Counted from the first letter of the stretch, positions 1 to 10,079 are shown. The stretch: 64,000 nt of DNA from Rhodospirillaceae bacterium (GCA_947476695.1 CANJRD010000009.1:88811-152810), one strand, 5' to 3'. The notes: a model not told the origin generated them from the sequence alone. Program-made: numbers and translations.

Positions 1-1630
1 AATGCACCATGCTCATGGAATCTTCGACCGTGATCGCCTGCTTGCCGGTCTTCTGCACGTCCATCTCCGTGCGGCCCAGCGCGGGCAGGATCAGCGCGCG
101 CTTGCCGTGGACAAGATGACTGCGGTTCAGCTTGGTCGAGACGTGAACGGTCAAATTGAGTCCGCGCATCGCCGCCCAGGTCAGCGCGGAGTCCGGCGCG
201 GCGGCGGCGAGGTTGCCGCCCATCGCGAGCAGGGCTTTGGCTTTGCCGTCACGCATCGCGGCGATGGCTTCGACGGTGTTCACGCCCGGTTGGCGCGGCG
301 CCCTGAACCCGAACACGCGTTCGAGCGTATCGAGGAACGCCGCACTCGGCAGTTCGGTGATCCCCATCGTGCGGTCGCCCTGCACGTTGGAATGACCGCG
401 CACGGGGCACGGCCCGGTGCCGGGACGCCCGATGTTGCCGCGCAGGAGCAGCAGATTGATGATGTTCTGGATGGTCTCGACCGCGCCGACATGCTGCGTC
501 AGCCCCATCGCCCAGGTGCAGATGACGCGTTCCGCCTGCATGTAGATCGCCGCGGCGTGTTCGATCTCGCCGCGCGTCAGCCCCGATTGCGCGACGATGC
601 GGTCCCAGCTTTCCGTCGCGAGGTCGGCTTCCAGCGCCTCGATGCCGTGAGTATGCGCGGCGATGAAGTCAACATCCAGCACACGCGGCTTGCCCGTCGC
701 TTGCGCGGCGCGATCGGCCTCGAAGATCAGCTTCATCATGCCGCGCAGGAAGGCGAGGTCGCCGCCGACCTGAAGCTGAAGATACAGATGCGTCAGTTCG
801 ACGCCGCCACCCGAGAGCCCGTTCACGACCATGTCGGCCGGACTTTTCGGATGCGCGAACTTCAGCAGTCCGCGTTCCTTCAGCGGATTGACGGTGACGA
901 TCTTCGCGCCCCGCTTCGCGGCCTCGCGCAAATCGCCCAGCATGCGCGGATGATTGGTGCCGGGGTTCTGACCAAAGATGAAGATCGCATCGGCGAGCTG
1001 CATGTCCTCCAGCAGGATCGTGCCTTTGCCGATGCCGATGGATTCTTTCAGCGCCACGCCGCTGGCCTCGTGGCACATGTTCGAGCAGTCCGGCAGATTG
1101 TTCGTGCCGAACTCGCGCACGAACAATTGCCACAGAAATGCGGCTTCGTTGGATGTTCGCCCCGAGGTGTAGAACAGCGCCTCGTCCGGATGACCGAGCG
1201 CGTTGAGTTCTTCGCCGATGATCTTGAAGGCCTCGTCCCAGGCGATGGGCAGGTAATGATCGCTGGCCGCGTCATAGAGCATCGGATGCGTGAGCCGCCC
1301 GAACGCTTCCAGCGTGTGATCGTCCTGCGCCATCATCCACGACACGCTGTGGCGCGCGAACACCTCCGGCGTGCAACGCTTGGCGGTCGCTTCCCAGGAC
1401 ACGGCCTTGACGCCGTTCTCGCAGAACTCGAAAGACGAGGTGTGCTTCGGGTCGCCCCAGGCGCAGCCGGGACAGTCGAAGCCTTCCGGCTGATTGACCG
1501 ACAGCAGCGTCTTTGCCGCCGTGAGCGGATTGCCACCCGCCGCCATCGGCTCGGCGCTGGCGACAAGCGCCGGCCAGCCGCCGGCAGCAGGGGGTGCGTG
1601 TTCCGTCGGTTTTTGGGGTGCGTCAGTCAT
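1..1630 (-). CDS. FdhF/YdeP-family molybdopterin oxidoreductase, N-terminal part (cut by window edge)
   Basis: About 543 N-terminal residues of a formate-dehydrogenase-like molybdopterin oxidoreductase; the C-terminal part lies beyond the left edge. The translation starts MTDAPQKPTE, has a CPGC motif at about residues 53-56 and another Cys near 70, then the segment NMCHEASG near residue 184, where family members carry the active-site Cys (or Sec) region. It continues through GQNPGTNHPRMLG and IGRPGTGPCPVRGHSNVQGD, typical of the YdeP group (usually about 750 aa). The substrate of YdeP-type enzymes is not settled, so formate oxidation is inference. It sits downstream of the formaldehyde-to-formate genes on the same strand, which fits a formate-handling role. 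Start at ATG 1630. Confidence 0.85.
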   Translation of the reverse strand, partial: MTDAPQKPTEHAPPAAGGWPALVASAEPMAAGGNPLTAAKTLLSVNQPEGFDCPGCAWGDPKHTSSFEFCENGVKAVSWEATAKRCTPEVFARHSVSWMMAQDDHTLEAFGRLTHPMLYDAASDHYLPIAWDEAFKIIGEELNALGHPDEALFYTSGRTSNEAAFLWQLFVREFGTNNLPDCSNMCHEASGVALKESIGIGKGTILLEDMQLADAIFIFGQNPGTNHPRMLGDLREAAKRGAKIVTVNPLKERGLLKFAHPKSPADMVVNGLSGGGVELTHLYLQLQVGGDLAFLRGMMKLIFEADRAAQATGKPRVLDVDFIAAHTHGIEALEADLATESWDRIVAQSGLTRGEIEHAAAIYMQAERVICTWAMGLTQHVGAVETIQNIINLLLLRGNIGRPGTGPCPVRGHSNVQGDRTMGITELPSAAFLDTLERVFGFRAPRQPGVNTVEAIAAMRDGKAKALLAMGGNLAAAAPDSALTWAAMRGLNLTVHVSTKLNRSHLVHGKRALILPALGRTEMDVQKTGKQAITVEDSMSMVH

Positions 1631-1689
1631 TCGGCCTGATCACCTGTTAAAGCAGGGAAATAACAGGCTGGACGCAACGACATCTGTCG

Positions 1690-1795
1690 TCGTCCTTGGC
1701 CCGAAAGGGCCGAGGACCCAGAGGTTTTTTGCGACCGTGAGAGAGGAACCATAAACCTCTGGATCCTCGCGGTCTTGCAGACCGCAAGGATGACG
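1690..1795. repeat. Paired-hairpin (REP/BIME-like) palindromic element
   Basis: An intergenic palindromic element. A first hairpin (GGCCC-gaaa-GGGCC, about 1697-1711) is followed by CCAGAGGTTT; about 24 bases later comes the complementary AAACCTCTGG and a second hairpin (GCGGTCT-tgc-AGACCGC, about 1769-1785). The whole is roughly mirror-symmetric, like two REP units in opposite orientation. Similar 'CGAGGAtCCAGAGG' palindromes are dispersed in many alphaproteobacterial genomes. It may also act as a transcription barrier between fghA and the molybdoenzyme gene. I saw no second copy in this window. Confidence 0.7.
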
Positions 1796-1871
1796 GCGGC
1801 ATACCTGGCATTGGCGGTCATGCCGACAATTTATCAGTGGCTGCGTGAGGCCCGCCACCTGCAATTCGCCG

Positions 1872-2720
1872 TCAGACGAGCCGCTCTGCGTGCCAGCGCA
1901 GGTGATCGGCCATGAAGGTCGACACGAAGTAGTAGCCGTGGTCGTAACCGTCATGACGCCGCAGGGTGAGTTTCACGCCGGCGGCGGTGCAAGCCGCCTC
2001 GAACAGTTCCGGGCGCAGTTCGCGTTCCAGGAACTTGTCGGCGAGGCCCTGGTCGACCAGCATCTCGCGGCCTTTGAACGCGGGCGTGCGCGCGACGAGC
2101 GCGGTGGCATCGTGCGCCGCCCAGGTGGCCCGGTCAGGTCCGAGATAACCGCCAAAAGCTTTCTCGCCCCAGGGCACCTGCGACGGCGCGACAATCGGCG
2201 CGAAGGCCGAGACGGTGCGATAGGTGTGCGGGTTCTTGAGCGCCAGCGTCAGCGCGCCATGGCCGCCCATCGAGTGGCCGAAGATACCCTGACGGTTCAT
2301 ATCGGCGGCGAAGTTCGCCGCCACCAGCGCTGGCAGTTCCTCGGTGACATAAGCCTGCATGCGATAGTGCGCGGCATAGGGGGCTTGCGTCGCGTTGATG
2401 TAAAAGCCCGCGCCGAGGCCGAAGTCCCAGCCGCCGGCGGGATCGGTGGCGACGCCTTCGCCGCGCGGGCTGGTGTCGGGCGCGATCAGCATAATGCCCA
2501 ACTCAGCGGCGACGGCCTGCGCCCCGGCCTTCGTCATGAAGGTCTCTTCGTTGCAGGTGAGCCCGGCGAGATAGGTCAGCACCGGCACCTTGCCGCGCTT
2601 GGCCTGGTCAGGCGTGAACACGGCGAACTTCATCGCCGTGTTGGTCGCGGCACTCTGATGCTTATGGAAGCTGACCGCGCCGCCGAAGCAGGCGTGCGTG
2701 CTGATCGTCTCGAGTGTCAC
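1872..2720 (-). CDS. fghA: S-formylglutathione hydrolase
   Basis: Esterase of the glutathione-dependent formaldehyde pathway: hydrolyses S-formylglutathione to formate and glutathione in the cytoplasm. 282 aa, full length for the family. The nucleophile is Ser at about residue 150 in GHSMGGHGAL; LVDQGLADKFL carries the likely Asp and DGYDHGYYF the catalytic His. The oxyanion region LTCNEETF is also present. It starts at GTG directly after the TAA of the upstream dehydrogenase gene (no spacer), so the two are cotranscribed and probably translationally coupled. Family assignment is firm. Confidence 0.95.
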   Translation of the reverse strand: MTLETISTHACFGGAVSFHKHQSAATNTAMKFAVFTPDQAKRGKVPVLTYLAGLTCNEETFMTKAGAQAVAAELGIMLIAPDTSPRGEGVATDPAGGWDFGLGAGFYINATQAPYAAHYRMQAYVTEELPALVAANFAADMNRQGIFGHSMGGHGALTLALKNPHTYRTVSAFAPIVAPSQVPWGEKAFGGYLGPDRATWAAHDATALVARTPAFKGREMLVDQGLADKFLERELRPELFEAACTAAGVKLTLRRHDGYDHGYYFVSTFMADHLRWHAERLV

Positions 2721-3857
<1,137 letters not shown>

Positions 3858-3911
3858 TCATGCCGCGCGCGCCGCAGACGCGCCAGCGATCAAAAACGTC
3901 GTGTGGAAAGT

Positions 3912-4646
3912 CTAGCGACCGCCGGACAGAACAGTGCCCGGCTCACCGCCCTTGGGCCGCGTTTCACGTATCCAGGAGCCGGAGAGCTGGAACTGGATCA
4001 CTTCCGCGATGTTGGTCGCATGGTCGCCCACGCGCTCCAGATTTTTCGCAATGAACAGGAAGTGCGTCGAGCATTCCACTTCGGCGGCATCGTGCCCGCC
4101 TTCGGTCAACTGCGTCGCCATGCGCTGGATCACACCGCGCTGCATGCGCGAGGCGAGATCATCGATTTCCTGGTCGCGGCGCCACACGGCTTCCGCCTTG
4201 CGGGAGTCGCGGGTGGTGAAGCTGTCCATCACCTCCCGCAGCGAGGCGAGCGCGTGCGCGGCGAGCGCGGCCATCTCGGGCGGTGTTTCGATCTTCGGAT
4301 GCTTGCTCAACACCAGCGTGCGCTTGGCGATGTTCTTGGCATAGTCGCCGATGCGCTCCAGCGAGCCGGCGATTTTCACGTTGCCGAACACGTACCTCAG
4401 GTCGTTCGCCATCGGCTGACGGCGCGCCAGGATTGAAAGCGCGCTGGATTCGATCTTGCGCTCGGCCTCGTCGAGATCCGGATCGCGGGCGATGATCCGC
4501 TCCGCCGCATCGGTGTTGCGCTTCTGCAGGGCTTCAACTGCCGCGCCCAATTGGGATTCGGCCAAGCCACCCATTTCGAGCACGCGCCGCTCGAGGTGGG
4601 AAAGCTCGGTGTCGAAAGACGAAACCGTATGGTCGCCGTGAGTCAT
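3912..4646 (-). CDS. phoU: Phosphate signalling complex protein PhoU
   Basis: 244-aa all-helical protein with two PhoU repeats; the metal-binding style motifs ERIGDYAKNIA (first half) and ERVGDHATNIAE (second half) are clear. PhoU links the Pst phosphate transporter with the PhoR-PhoB two-component system and limits phosphate uptake. In most bacteria it is at the end of a pst operon; here no pst, phoB or phoR gene is in the window, so it is a stand-alone copy or those genes are elsewhere. It is on the same strand as frmA but separated by about 85 bp. Confidence 0.95.
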   Translation of the reverse strand: MTHGDHTVSSFDTELSHLERRVLEMGGLAESQLGAAVEALQKRNTDAAERIIARDPDLDEAERKIESSALSILARRQPMANDLRYVFGNVKIAGSLERIGDYAKNIAKRTLVLSKHPKIETPPEMAALAAHALASLREVMDSFTTRDSRKAEAVWRRDQEIDDLASRMQRGVIQRMATQLTEGGHDAAEVECSTHFLFIAKNLERVGDHATNIAEVIQFQLSGSWIRETRPKGGEPGTVLSGGR

Positions 4647-4771
4647 TGCGCGCCGCCGTTCGAGGGGGACTAGATTATCACAGCCACATTTAGCCGGCGT
4701 CCGCCACTGCTTTGTGACGTGGGCATGAAGCTTTTATGACGAAAGCGCACCGCCCGGGTAAGCTCTGGTCC

Positions 4772-4789
4772 GCGGCAACGCAATGCCGC
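4772..4789 (+). other. Small hairpin in the leader of the nucleoside transporter gene
   Basis: Perfect 6-bp stem GCGGCA / TGCCGC with loop ACGCAA, 33 bases upstream of the transporter ATG. It could be part of a structured 5' leader. I could not match the surrounding bases to a known riboswitch consensus (preQ1, purine and cobalamin considered). Confidence 0.3.
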
Positions 4790-4822
4790 AGGGTGGGGCG
4801 CTGCTGAGTCGCGGGGGACTTG

Positions 4823-6085
4823 ATGTTGTTGTCGCTACAGAGTGCGTTCGGAATTGCCATGCTTATCGCCATCGCTTGGGCGTTGAGCGAGCGCCGGGGA
4901 CAAATCCAATGGCGTGCCATCGTTTTCGGCCTGGCGCTGCAATTCGTGCTGGCGCTGCTGCTGACCCAGGTGCCCCCGGTGCGCGATGCCTTCGGCGCGC
5001 TCAACGGCCTGGTCATCGCCCTCAATGACGCCACCCGCGCCGGCACGTCCTTCGTGTTCGGCTATGTCGGCGGCGGCGGCATGCCGTTCACAGCCACCAC
5101 GCCGGGCGCGACCTTCATCTTCGCGTTCCAGGCCCTGCCGCTGATCCTGCTGATCAGCGCCCTTTCCGCGCTCGGCTTTCATGTCGGCCTGATCCAGCCG
5201 GTCGTGCGCGGCTTCGCCTGGGTGCTGCGCCGGACCATCGGCGTCGATGGCCCGGCCGGCCTGGCGACCGCGGTGACGATTTTCATCGGCAACGTCGAAG
5301 GACCGATGGTGGTGCGCCCCTATCTGGCGGCGGAATCCCGCGCCGGGCTGTTCGTGATGATGACGGCGGGCATGGGCATGGTGTCGGGCACCATGATGGT
5401 GGTCTACGCGACGATGCTGGCCGATGTGATCCCGAACGCTTTGGGTCAGATTCTCACGGCCTCAATCCTGGCGGCTCCGGGCGCCGCGGTCGTGGCATTC
5501 CTGATGGTCCCGGAAACGGAGTCCGCGCATACCGATACCGCCGAGGTCGCCGTCGTGCGCCATGACGGCGACAACTGGATTTCGGTCATCGCGCGCGGCG
5601 CGCTGGATGCCTTGCCGCTGATCGTCAACATCATCGTCATGCTGATCACGCTGATCGCGCTCGTGACGCTGATCAACACGGCGATCGCGCACCTGCCTGA
5701 CGTGGCCGGCGCGCCACTGACGCTGCAGCGCATGTTCGGCTGGGTGATGGCCCCGCTCGCCTGGCTGGTCGGCGTTCCCTGGTCCGAAGCGATCACGGCC
5801 GGCGGCCTGCTCGGCACCAAGATGGTGCTCAATGAGCTGGTCGCCTATGCCGACATGGCCGCGCTGGGGCCCGACGCCCTGGCGCCGCGCACGCGACTGG
5901 TGCTGACCTATGCCTTATGCGGCTTTGCGAACTTCGCCTCGATGGGGATCACAATAGGCGGCATGTCGGCCATGGTGCCCCAACGCCGCAGGGAGATCAT
6001 CGATTTGACGCCTAAGGCCTTGATTTCAGGTACGATTACCACCTGCTTGTCGGGGGCCATGATTGGCCTGCTGACCCCGGGTTAG
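4823..6085 (+). CDS. Concentrative nucleoside transporter (CNT/NupC family)
   Basis: 420-aa inner-membrane protein with the CNT layout: three N-terminal helices, then the Nucleos_tra2 core with GVDGPAGLATAVTIFIGNVEGPMVVRPYL, GMGMVSGTMMVVYATML and the C-terminal GFANFASMGITIGGMSAMVPQRR, motifs typical of H+ or Na+ coupled nucleoside uptake. ATG 4823 is chosen (GGGGGA seven bases upstream); an in-frame TTG just before would add one residue. It lies 40 bp upstream of queE on the same strand and is likely cotranscribed with queE-queD-queC, which suggests, without proving, that the imported nucleoside relates to deazaguanine or purine salvage. Confidence 0.93.
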   Translation: MLLSLQSAFGIAMLIAIAWALSERRGQIQWRAIVFGLALQFVLALLLTQVPPVRDAFGALNGLVIALNDATRAGTSFVFGYVGGGGMPFTATTPGATFIFAFQALPLILLISALSALGFHVGLIQPVVRGFAWVLRRTIGVDGPAGLATAVTIFIGNVEGPMVVRPYLAAESRAGLFVMMTAGMGMVSGTMMVVYATMLADVIPNALGQILTASILAAPGAAVVAFLMVPETESAHTDTAEVAVVRHDGDNWISVIARGALDALPLIVNIIVMLITLIALVTLINTAIAHLPDVAGAPLTLQRMFGWVMAPLAWLVGVPWSEAITAGGLLGTKMVLNELVAYADMAALGPDALAPRTRLVLTYALCGFANFASMGITIGGMSAMVPQRRREIIDLTPKALISGTITTCLSGAMIGLLTPG

Positions 6086-6125
6086 GCTGGCTTTTCCGGG
6101 CGGCTGAGCGTATGTGACAGCCGCC

Positions 6126-6761
6126 ATGACCTACGCCGTCAAAGAGATTTTCTACACGCTGCAGGGCGAAGGCGCGAACGTCGGCCGCCCGGCCGTGTTC
6201 TGCCGCTTCGCCGGCTGCAACCTATGGAGCGGCCTGGAGCGGGATCGCGCCACGGCGACCTGTCAGTTCTGCGACACCGACTTCATCGGGACGGACGGTT
6301 TAGGCGGCGGCAAGTTCGCGAGCCCCGAGGCTCTGGCCGAGGCCGTCGCCCGTACCTGGACCGGCAACGGGACCGCGGAACGCTTCGTCGTGTGCACCGG
6401 CGGGGAGCCGTTGTTGCAACTCGACACCGCGCTGATCGCGGCCCTGCATGCGCGCGGTTTCAAGATCGCCGTCGAGACCAACGGCACCATCGCAGCGCCC
6501 GTAGGCATCGATTGGATCTGCGTCAGCCCGAAGGCGCAGGCCGAATTGGTGCAAAAGCGCGGGCACGAGTTGAAGCTCGTCTATCCGCAAGCGGGCGCCG
6601 AGCCCGAGCGTTTTGCCGGCCTGGCCTTCGAACACCGCTTCCTGCAACCGATGGACGGCCCCGCCCGTGTGGCGAATTCCCAGGCCGCCGTCGCGTACTG
6701 CCTCGCACATCCGCACTGGCGCTTGAGCGTGCAGACCCATAAATACCTGGGAATTCCGTGA
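6126..6761 (+). CDS. queE: 7-carboxy-7-deazaguanine synthase QueE
   Basis: Radical SAM enzyme that converts 6-carboxy-5,6,7,8-tetrahydropterin to 7-carboxy-7-deazaguanine, the third step in preQ0/queuosine synthesis. 211 aa. The start MTYAVKEIFYTLQGEG is characteristic. The 4Fe-4S cysteines follow a CX14CX2C spacing (GC..., then CQFC) rather than CX3CX2C; this variant is known from the Burkholderia-type enzyme. TGGEPLLQLD is the SAM-binding GGE motif. ATG 6126 preferred over an upstream GTG at 6114 because homologues start here. Its TGA overlaps the queD GTG (GTGA). Confidence 0.95.
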   Translation: MTYAVKEIFYTLQGEGANVGRPAVFCRFAGCNLWSGLERDRATATCQFCDTDFIGTDGLGGGKFASPEALAEAVARTWTGNGTAERFVVCTGGEPLLQLDTALIAALHARGFKIAVETNGTIAAPVGIDWICVSPKAQAELVQKRGHELKLVYPQAGAEPERFAGLAFEHRFLQPMDGPARVANSQAAVAYCLAHPHWRLSVQTHKYLGIP

Positions 6762-7138
6762 GTGGGCCGATGACCGGTAAGTTCGAGATCGTCAAAGAGT
6801 TCGGCTTCGAGGCCGCCCATACCTTCGCGCACAAAACGCCGGGGCACGAGAACACGCGCATGCACGGCCACTCGTTCACGGTCGCCGTCGCCATGACCGG
6901 CGCGCCCGATCCCGTCAGCGGCTGCGTGGTCGACTTCGAGGACGTGGGCCGTGCAATCACCGAGGTGCGCGCCCGCCTCGACCATAATTTCCTGAACGAC
7001 ATTCCCGGCCTCGGCACGCCGTCGCTGGAGAACCTCGCGCGCTGGATCGCGGGCGAGCTGAAGCAATCGCTGCCGGTCGCCAGCGTGACCGTGCGCCGCC
7101 CGTCCCTGGGCGAATCCTGCCGCTACGAACTCGCGTGA
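6758..7138 (+). CDS. queD: 6-carboxytetrahydropterin synthase QueD-type protein
   Basis: 126 aa, of the PTPS/QueD family that makes 6-carboxy-5,6,7,8-tetrahydropterin from 7,8-dihydroneopterin triphosphate. The zinc histidines are present (AAH near residue 20 and MHGHSF near 35-40), as are LDHNFLND and the C-terminal Glu-containing GESC. The Cys that normally precedes HGH (CxxxHGH) is missing: the sequence reads NTRMHGH. Starts at GTG 6758 overlapping the queE stop and ends overlapping the queC GTG, so it is embedded in a que operon and is most likely functional in that pathway. A nearby ATG at 6770 is a possible start. Confidence 0.9.
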   Translation: MSGPMTGKFEIVKEFGFEAAHTFAHKTPGHENTRMHGHSFTVAVAMTGAPDPVSGCVVDFEDVGRAITEVRARLDHNFLNDIPGLGTPSLENLARWIAGELKQSLPVASVTVRRPSLGESCRYELA

Positions 7139-7812
7139 GCGCGAAAGCCGCCCCGCGCGTCATCGTGCTCCACTCCGGTGGGCTCGACTCAACGCTTTGC
7201 CTTCTGCTCGCGCGCAAGCATGGCCGCACGCCGATCAGCGTCGGGCTGAACTACGGCCAGCGGCAGCTGGTCGAACTGGGCTATGCGGCAAACCAGTGCG
7301 CGCGCTTCGGCATCGAGCGGCGCGTGCTCGAGGTCAGCTGGAACCGCCCCGCCATCGAGATCCCGAAAGACCGCAGCGTCGCGGAGATGAAGGCCGGCAT
7401 CGCGCCGACATTCGTGCCGGGCCGCAACGCGGTGTTCCTGGCGCTGGCCTGCGCCGAAGCCGCGGGCGCCGATGCCACTGAGGTGTGGCTGGGCGTGAAC
7501 GCGGTGGATTATTCGGGCTATCCGGATTGCCGCGAGAGCTTCCTCACCGCGTTCCGCAAGATGTGGGCCGAAGCCGTGCCGAACGGCCCGAAGATCGTCG
7601 CGCCGCTGGTGACGCTGACCAAGCCGGAGATCGCCAAGCTGGCCGGCGAACTCGGCCTGCAACGCGGCGACACCTGGAGCTGCTACGCGCCCGACATGAG
7701 TAGCGGCGTGGCCGCGCCTTGCGGCCACTGCGACGCCTGCCTGCTGCACGAACACGCCTGGGCCGAAGCCGACAAGGCCGCCCCGCCCGCGCCGGCCATT
7801 CCGCCGCTTTAG
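7135..7812 (+). CDS. queC: 7-cyano-7-deazaguanine synthase QueC
   Basis: ATP-dependent conversion of 7-carboxy-7-deazaguanine to preQ0. 225 aa. The PP-loop SGGLDST is at about residues 14-20, followed by LNYGQRQ, PGRNAVFL and GVNAVDYSGYPDCR; the C-terminal zinc site is CY...CGHCDACLLH. GTG start overlaps the queD stop codon. Its TAG overlaps by four bases the stop of the convergent TonB-dependent receptor gene. With queE and queD this completes the deazaguanine core steps; no queF, tgt or queA in the window. Confidence 0.96.
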   Translation: MSAKAAPRVIVLHSGGLDSTLCLLLARKHGRTPISVGLNYGQRQLVELGYAANQCARFGIERRVLEVSWNRPAIEIPKDRSVAEMKAGIAPTFVPGRNAVFLALACAEAAGADATEVWLGVNAVDYSGYPDCRESFLTAFRKMWAEAVPNGPKIVAPLVTLTKPEIAKLAGELGLQRGDTWSCYAPDMSSGVAAPCGHCDACLLHEHAWAEADKAAPPAPAIPPL

Positions 7813-10079
7813 AACTTTGCCGACGCCGTCACGCCGTAAGTGCGCGGCAATCCCGGCATGAGTTCCATCACGCCGAAGCCGGTCGTCGCGATGCCGCTGA
7901 CGAAGTATTTCGTGTCGCCAAGGTTGCGCGCCCAGGCTTTCACGCTGACCTTTTCGTTCAGCGCGAAGGTCACGTCGGCGTTGAGGATCCAATAGCCGTT
8001 CTCGCACATGGCGCGATTGTTGTCGGCCGTGAAGAAGTGCGCGCTCTTGTGCGACAGCTCGGCCCCGAACGACAGGCTGCGCTGCGCCGCAAGCGGCACG
8101 GTGTAGCGGGCCAGCGCGTTCAGGCTGAACTTCGGCGAGGACGGGATGCGATTGCCGGCATAGTTGGTCGCCGGATTGCCGGGATCGAGCTGGAATTTCT
8201 TGAACTCCGCATCGAGATAGCCGGCCTTCACGTCCAGGCGCAGCGCGTCGATGGGAGTGAGTCCGATCTCCGCTTCGAGGCCGTGAATGTTGGACTTCGC
8301 GGCGTTGGTGAGGTTCTGCAGCGCGCCGTTCGATCCGGGGATCAATGTCGCGATCTGCTGATTGGTAAAGTCGTAGATGAACCCTGCAAGTCCGTAACTC
8401 AGGCGCGCCTCAGGCAGCGCGCCCTTCACGCCGATCTCGCAAGCCGTGACGTATTCGGGATCGACGATGTTCGCCTCGACCGGCGAGAACATCGCCCCGC
8501 CGTTGAAGTCGCCGCCTTTAAAACCGCGCGTGACGCTGGCATAGGCGAGCAGGTTGGCGCTCCCCTGATAGCCGAGCATACCGCGCCCGCCCCACCGCTT
8601 CCAATCGCGTTCGATATGCATGGCCGGGATCGTCGGCACCAACAGGCGCGACGTGGCGATGGTGTCATCGACAAAAGTATTCGCGAGACCCGTCGCGTTG
8701 ATCAGGAACGCGTAAGGATCGGCGATGCGCTTGTCATCGGTCCAGCGCACGCCAGCCGTCAGAGTCAGTTGATCGGTGAGCGCGTAGCCCGCCTCGCCGA
8801 ACACCGCCGTGCTTTCGCTGCGCTGTGTCAACTTGGTCGCGACACCTTCCTGCACGGGGAAGAAGCGCGACAGCACACCCGGCCCCAGGGCGTTCAAGGT
8901 GAACGCCGTGATCGCGTTCAGGCTGTCGCGATAATAGTTGCCGCCCACGATCCAGTTCAGCGGATCTTCCGCATCCGAGGCCGCGCGCAGTTCCTGGCTG
9001 AACTGGTGGAAACGCGAGACGACGTTGGCCTTGATCTCGGTCGCGGGCGCGACGTCGGGATCGTTCTGGAAGCGGCGGTGATTGGAATCGAAGGCCGTCT
9101 GCGACACGACGCTGAAACCCGGCGCATGCCACGTCGCCGTCGCGCTCAGGCCGGCGGTATCGATGTTGTCGTAGGAGCGCGTGCCCGCGAAGCTTTCGCG
9201 CAGGTTCGTGGAATCGCGGAAGCCCAGGAAGTCGGTACACGCGCCGATGACCGGCACCGCCACGCCCGGCGGGCAGACGACGCCGACCTGCTTGCCGGGG
9301 ATGATGTCGCTGGCATTGCGGCCGCCGTGCGCTTCGATCAGCAGATCGAAGCTTTCCGTCAGCACGCGGCCCTGCGCACGGCCCGACCACAGATGCAGCT
9401 TGCCCTGACGGCCGATGCCGCTGGTCGGCACAGCGTTGGTCACATAGCCCGAACGGTTGAGCGTTAGGCCGGCGACGCGGAACGCCGCATGCTCGCCGAT
9501 CGGCGCGCCGGCGGCGATCTCCAGATTGGCCTCATCGAAGCGGCCATAGGTCGCCGTGGCTTGCGCGTTCACGCCCGCGGCCGGATCGGCTTTGCGCGTG
9601 ACGAAATTGATGACGCCGCCAGTGGTGTTGCGGCCGAACAGCGTGCCTTGCGGGCCTTTGAGGATTTCAACGCGATCGAGATCGAGCAAGCCGAAGCCGT
9701 AAGTCGCGCTGGAGCCTTGATAGACGTTGTCGACATGCAGGCCGACGGGGCTCGCCTGGTTGGCATTGAACGTGGTGTTGCCGACGCCGCGCAGAAAGAT
9801 CTGCGGCGTGGCTTGACCGAAGATCGAATGCCACATCAGGTTCGGCGTGTGCTGCGCGAGATCGCCGCTGATGCGATCACCATGCGCGGCGAGATCGGCG
9901 GCGGTGAACACCGCGATGGTCTGCGGCACGCTGGCCAGCGTCTCCGGTCGCTTGCGCGCGGTGACGATGATCTCCTCGATGCCCTGCGCCGCGGAGGGAA
10001 TAGACGCTCCGGCCAGCATTGCCCCCGCGACGACGCCCGCCTGAAGCGCGCGACCCGCAAGCTTGGTGTTGTTATTCAC
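7809..10079 (-). CDS. TonB-dependent outer-membrane receptor
   Basis: 756 aa. Signal peptide over about the first 32 residues (AGAMLAGASIPSAAQ), then EEIIVTARKR, a TonB-box/start-of-plug motif, the plug domain through about residue 165 (LRGVGNTTFNANQ, VEILKGPQGTLFGRNTTGGVINFVTRK) and a C-terminal 22-strand barrel ending in Phe (ASAKF). Substrate is not visible from sequence; such receptors import siderophores, vitamins or glycans. No adjacent ABC transporter or sigma/anti-sigma pair. It diverges from luxR across a 257-bp gap, so shared or quorum-dependent control is possible, but I see no lux box there. Confidence 0.92.
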   Translation of the reverse strand: MNNNTKLAGRALQAGVVAGAMLAGASIPSAAQGIEEIIVTARKRPETLASVPQTIAVFTAADLAAHGDRISGDLAQHTPNLMWHSIFGQATPQIFLRGVGNTTFNANQASPVGLHVDNVYQGSSATYGFGLLDLDRVEILKGPQGTLFGRNTTGGVINFVTRKADPAAGVNAQATATYGRFDEANLEIAAGAPIGEHAAFRVAGLTLNRSGYVTNAVPTSGIGRQGKLHLWSGRAQGRVLTESFDLLIEAHGGRNASDIIPGKQVGVVCPPGVAVPVIGACTDFLGFRDSTNLRESFAGTRSYDNIDTAGLSATATWHAPGFSVVSQTAFDSNHRRFQNDPDVAPATEIKANVVSRFHQFSQELRAASDAEDPLNWIVGGNYYRDSLNAITAFTLNALGPGVLSRFFPVQEGVATKLTQRSESTAVFGEAGYALTDQLTLTAGVRWTDDKRIADPYAFLINATGLANTFVDDTIATSRLLVPTIPAMHIERDWKRWGGRGMLGYQGSANLLAYASVTRGFKGGDFNGGAMFSPVEANIVDPEYVTACEIGVKGALPEARLSYGLAGFIYDFTNQQIATLIPGSNGALQNLTNAAKSNIHGLEAEIGLTPIDALRLDVKAGYLDAEFKKFQLDPGNPATNYAGNRIPSSPKFSLNALARYTVPLAAQRSLSFGAELSHKSAHFFTADNNRAMCENGYWILNADVTFALNEKVSVKAWARNLGDTKYFVSGIATTGFGVMELMPGLPRTYGVTASAKF

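Noticed and set aside
4730..4822. Riboswitch (preQ1, purine or cobalamin) before the nucleoside transporter
   Set aside because: Only one simple hairpin; no core consensus of these riboswitch classes could be aligned.
7719..9467. Plus-strand frame (582 aa) over the TonB-dependent receptor
   Set aside because: Antisense of the receptor; no recognisable domain.
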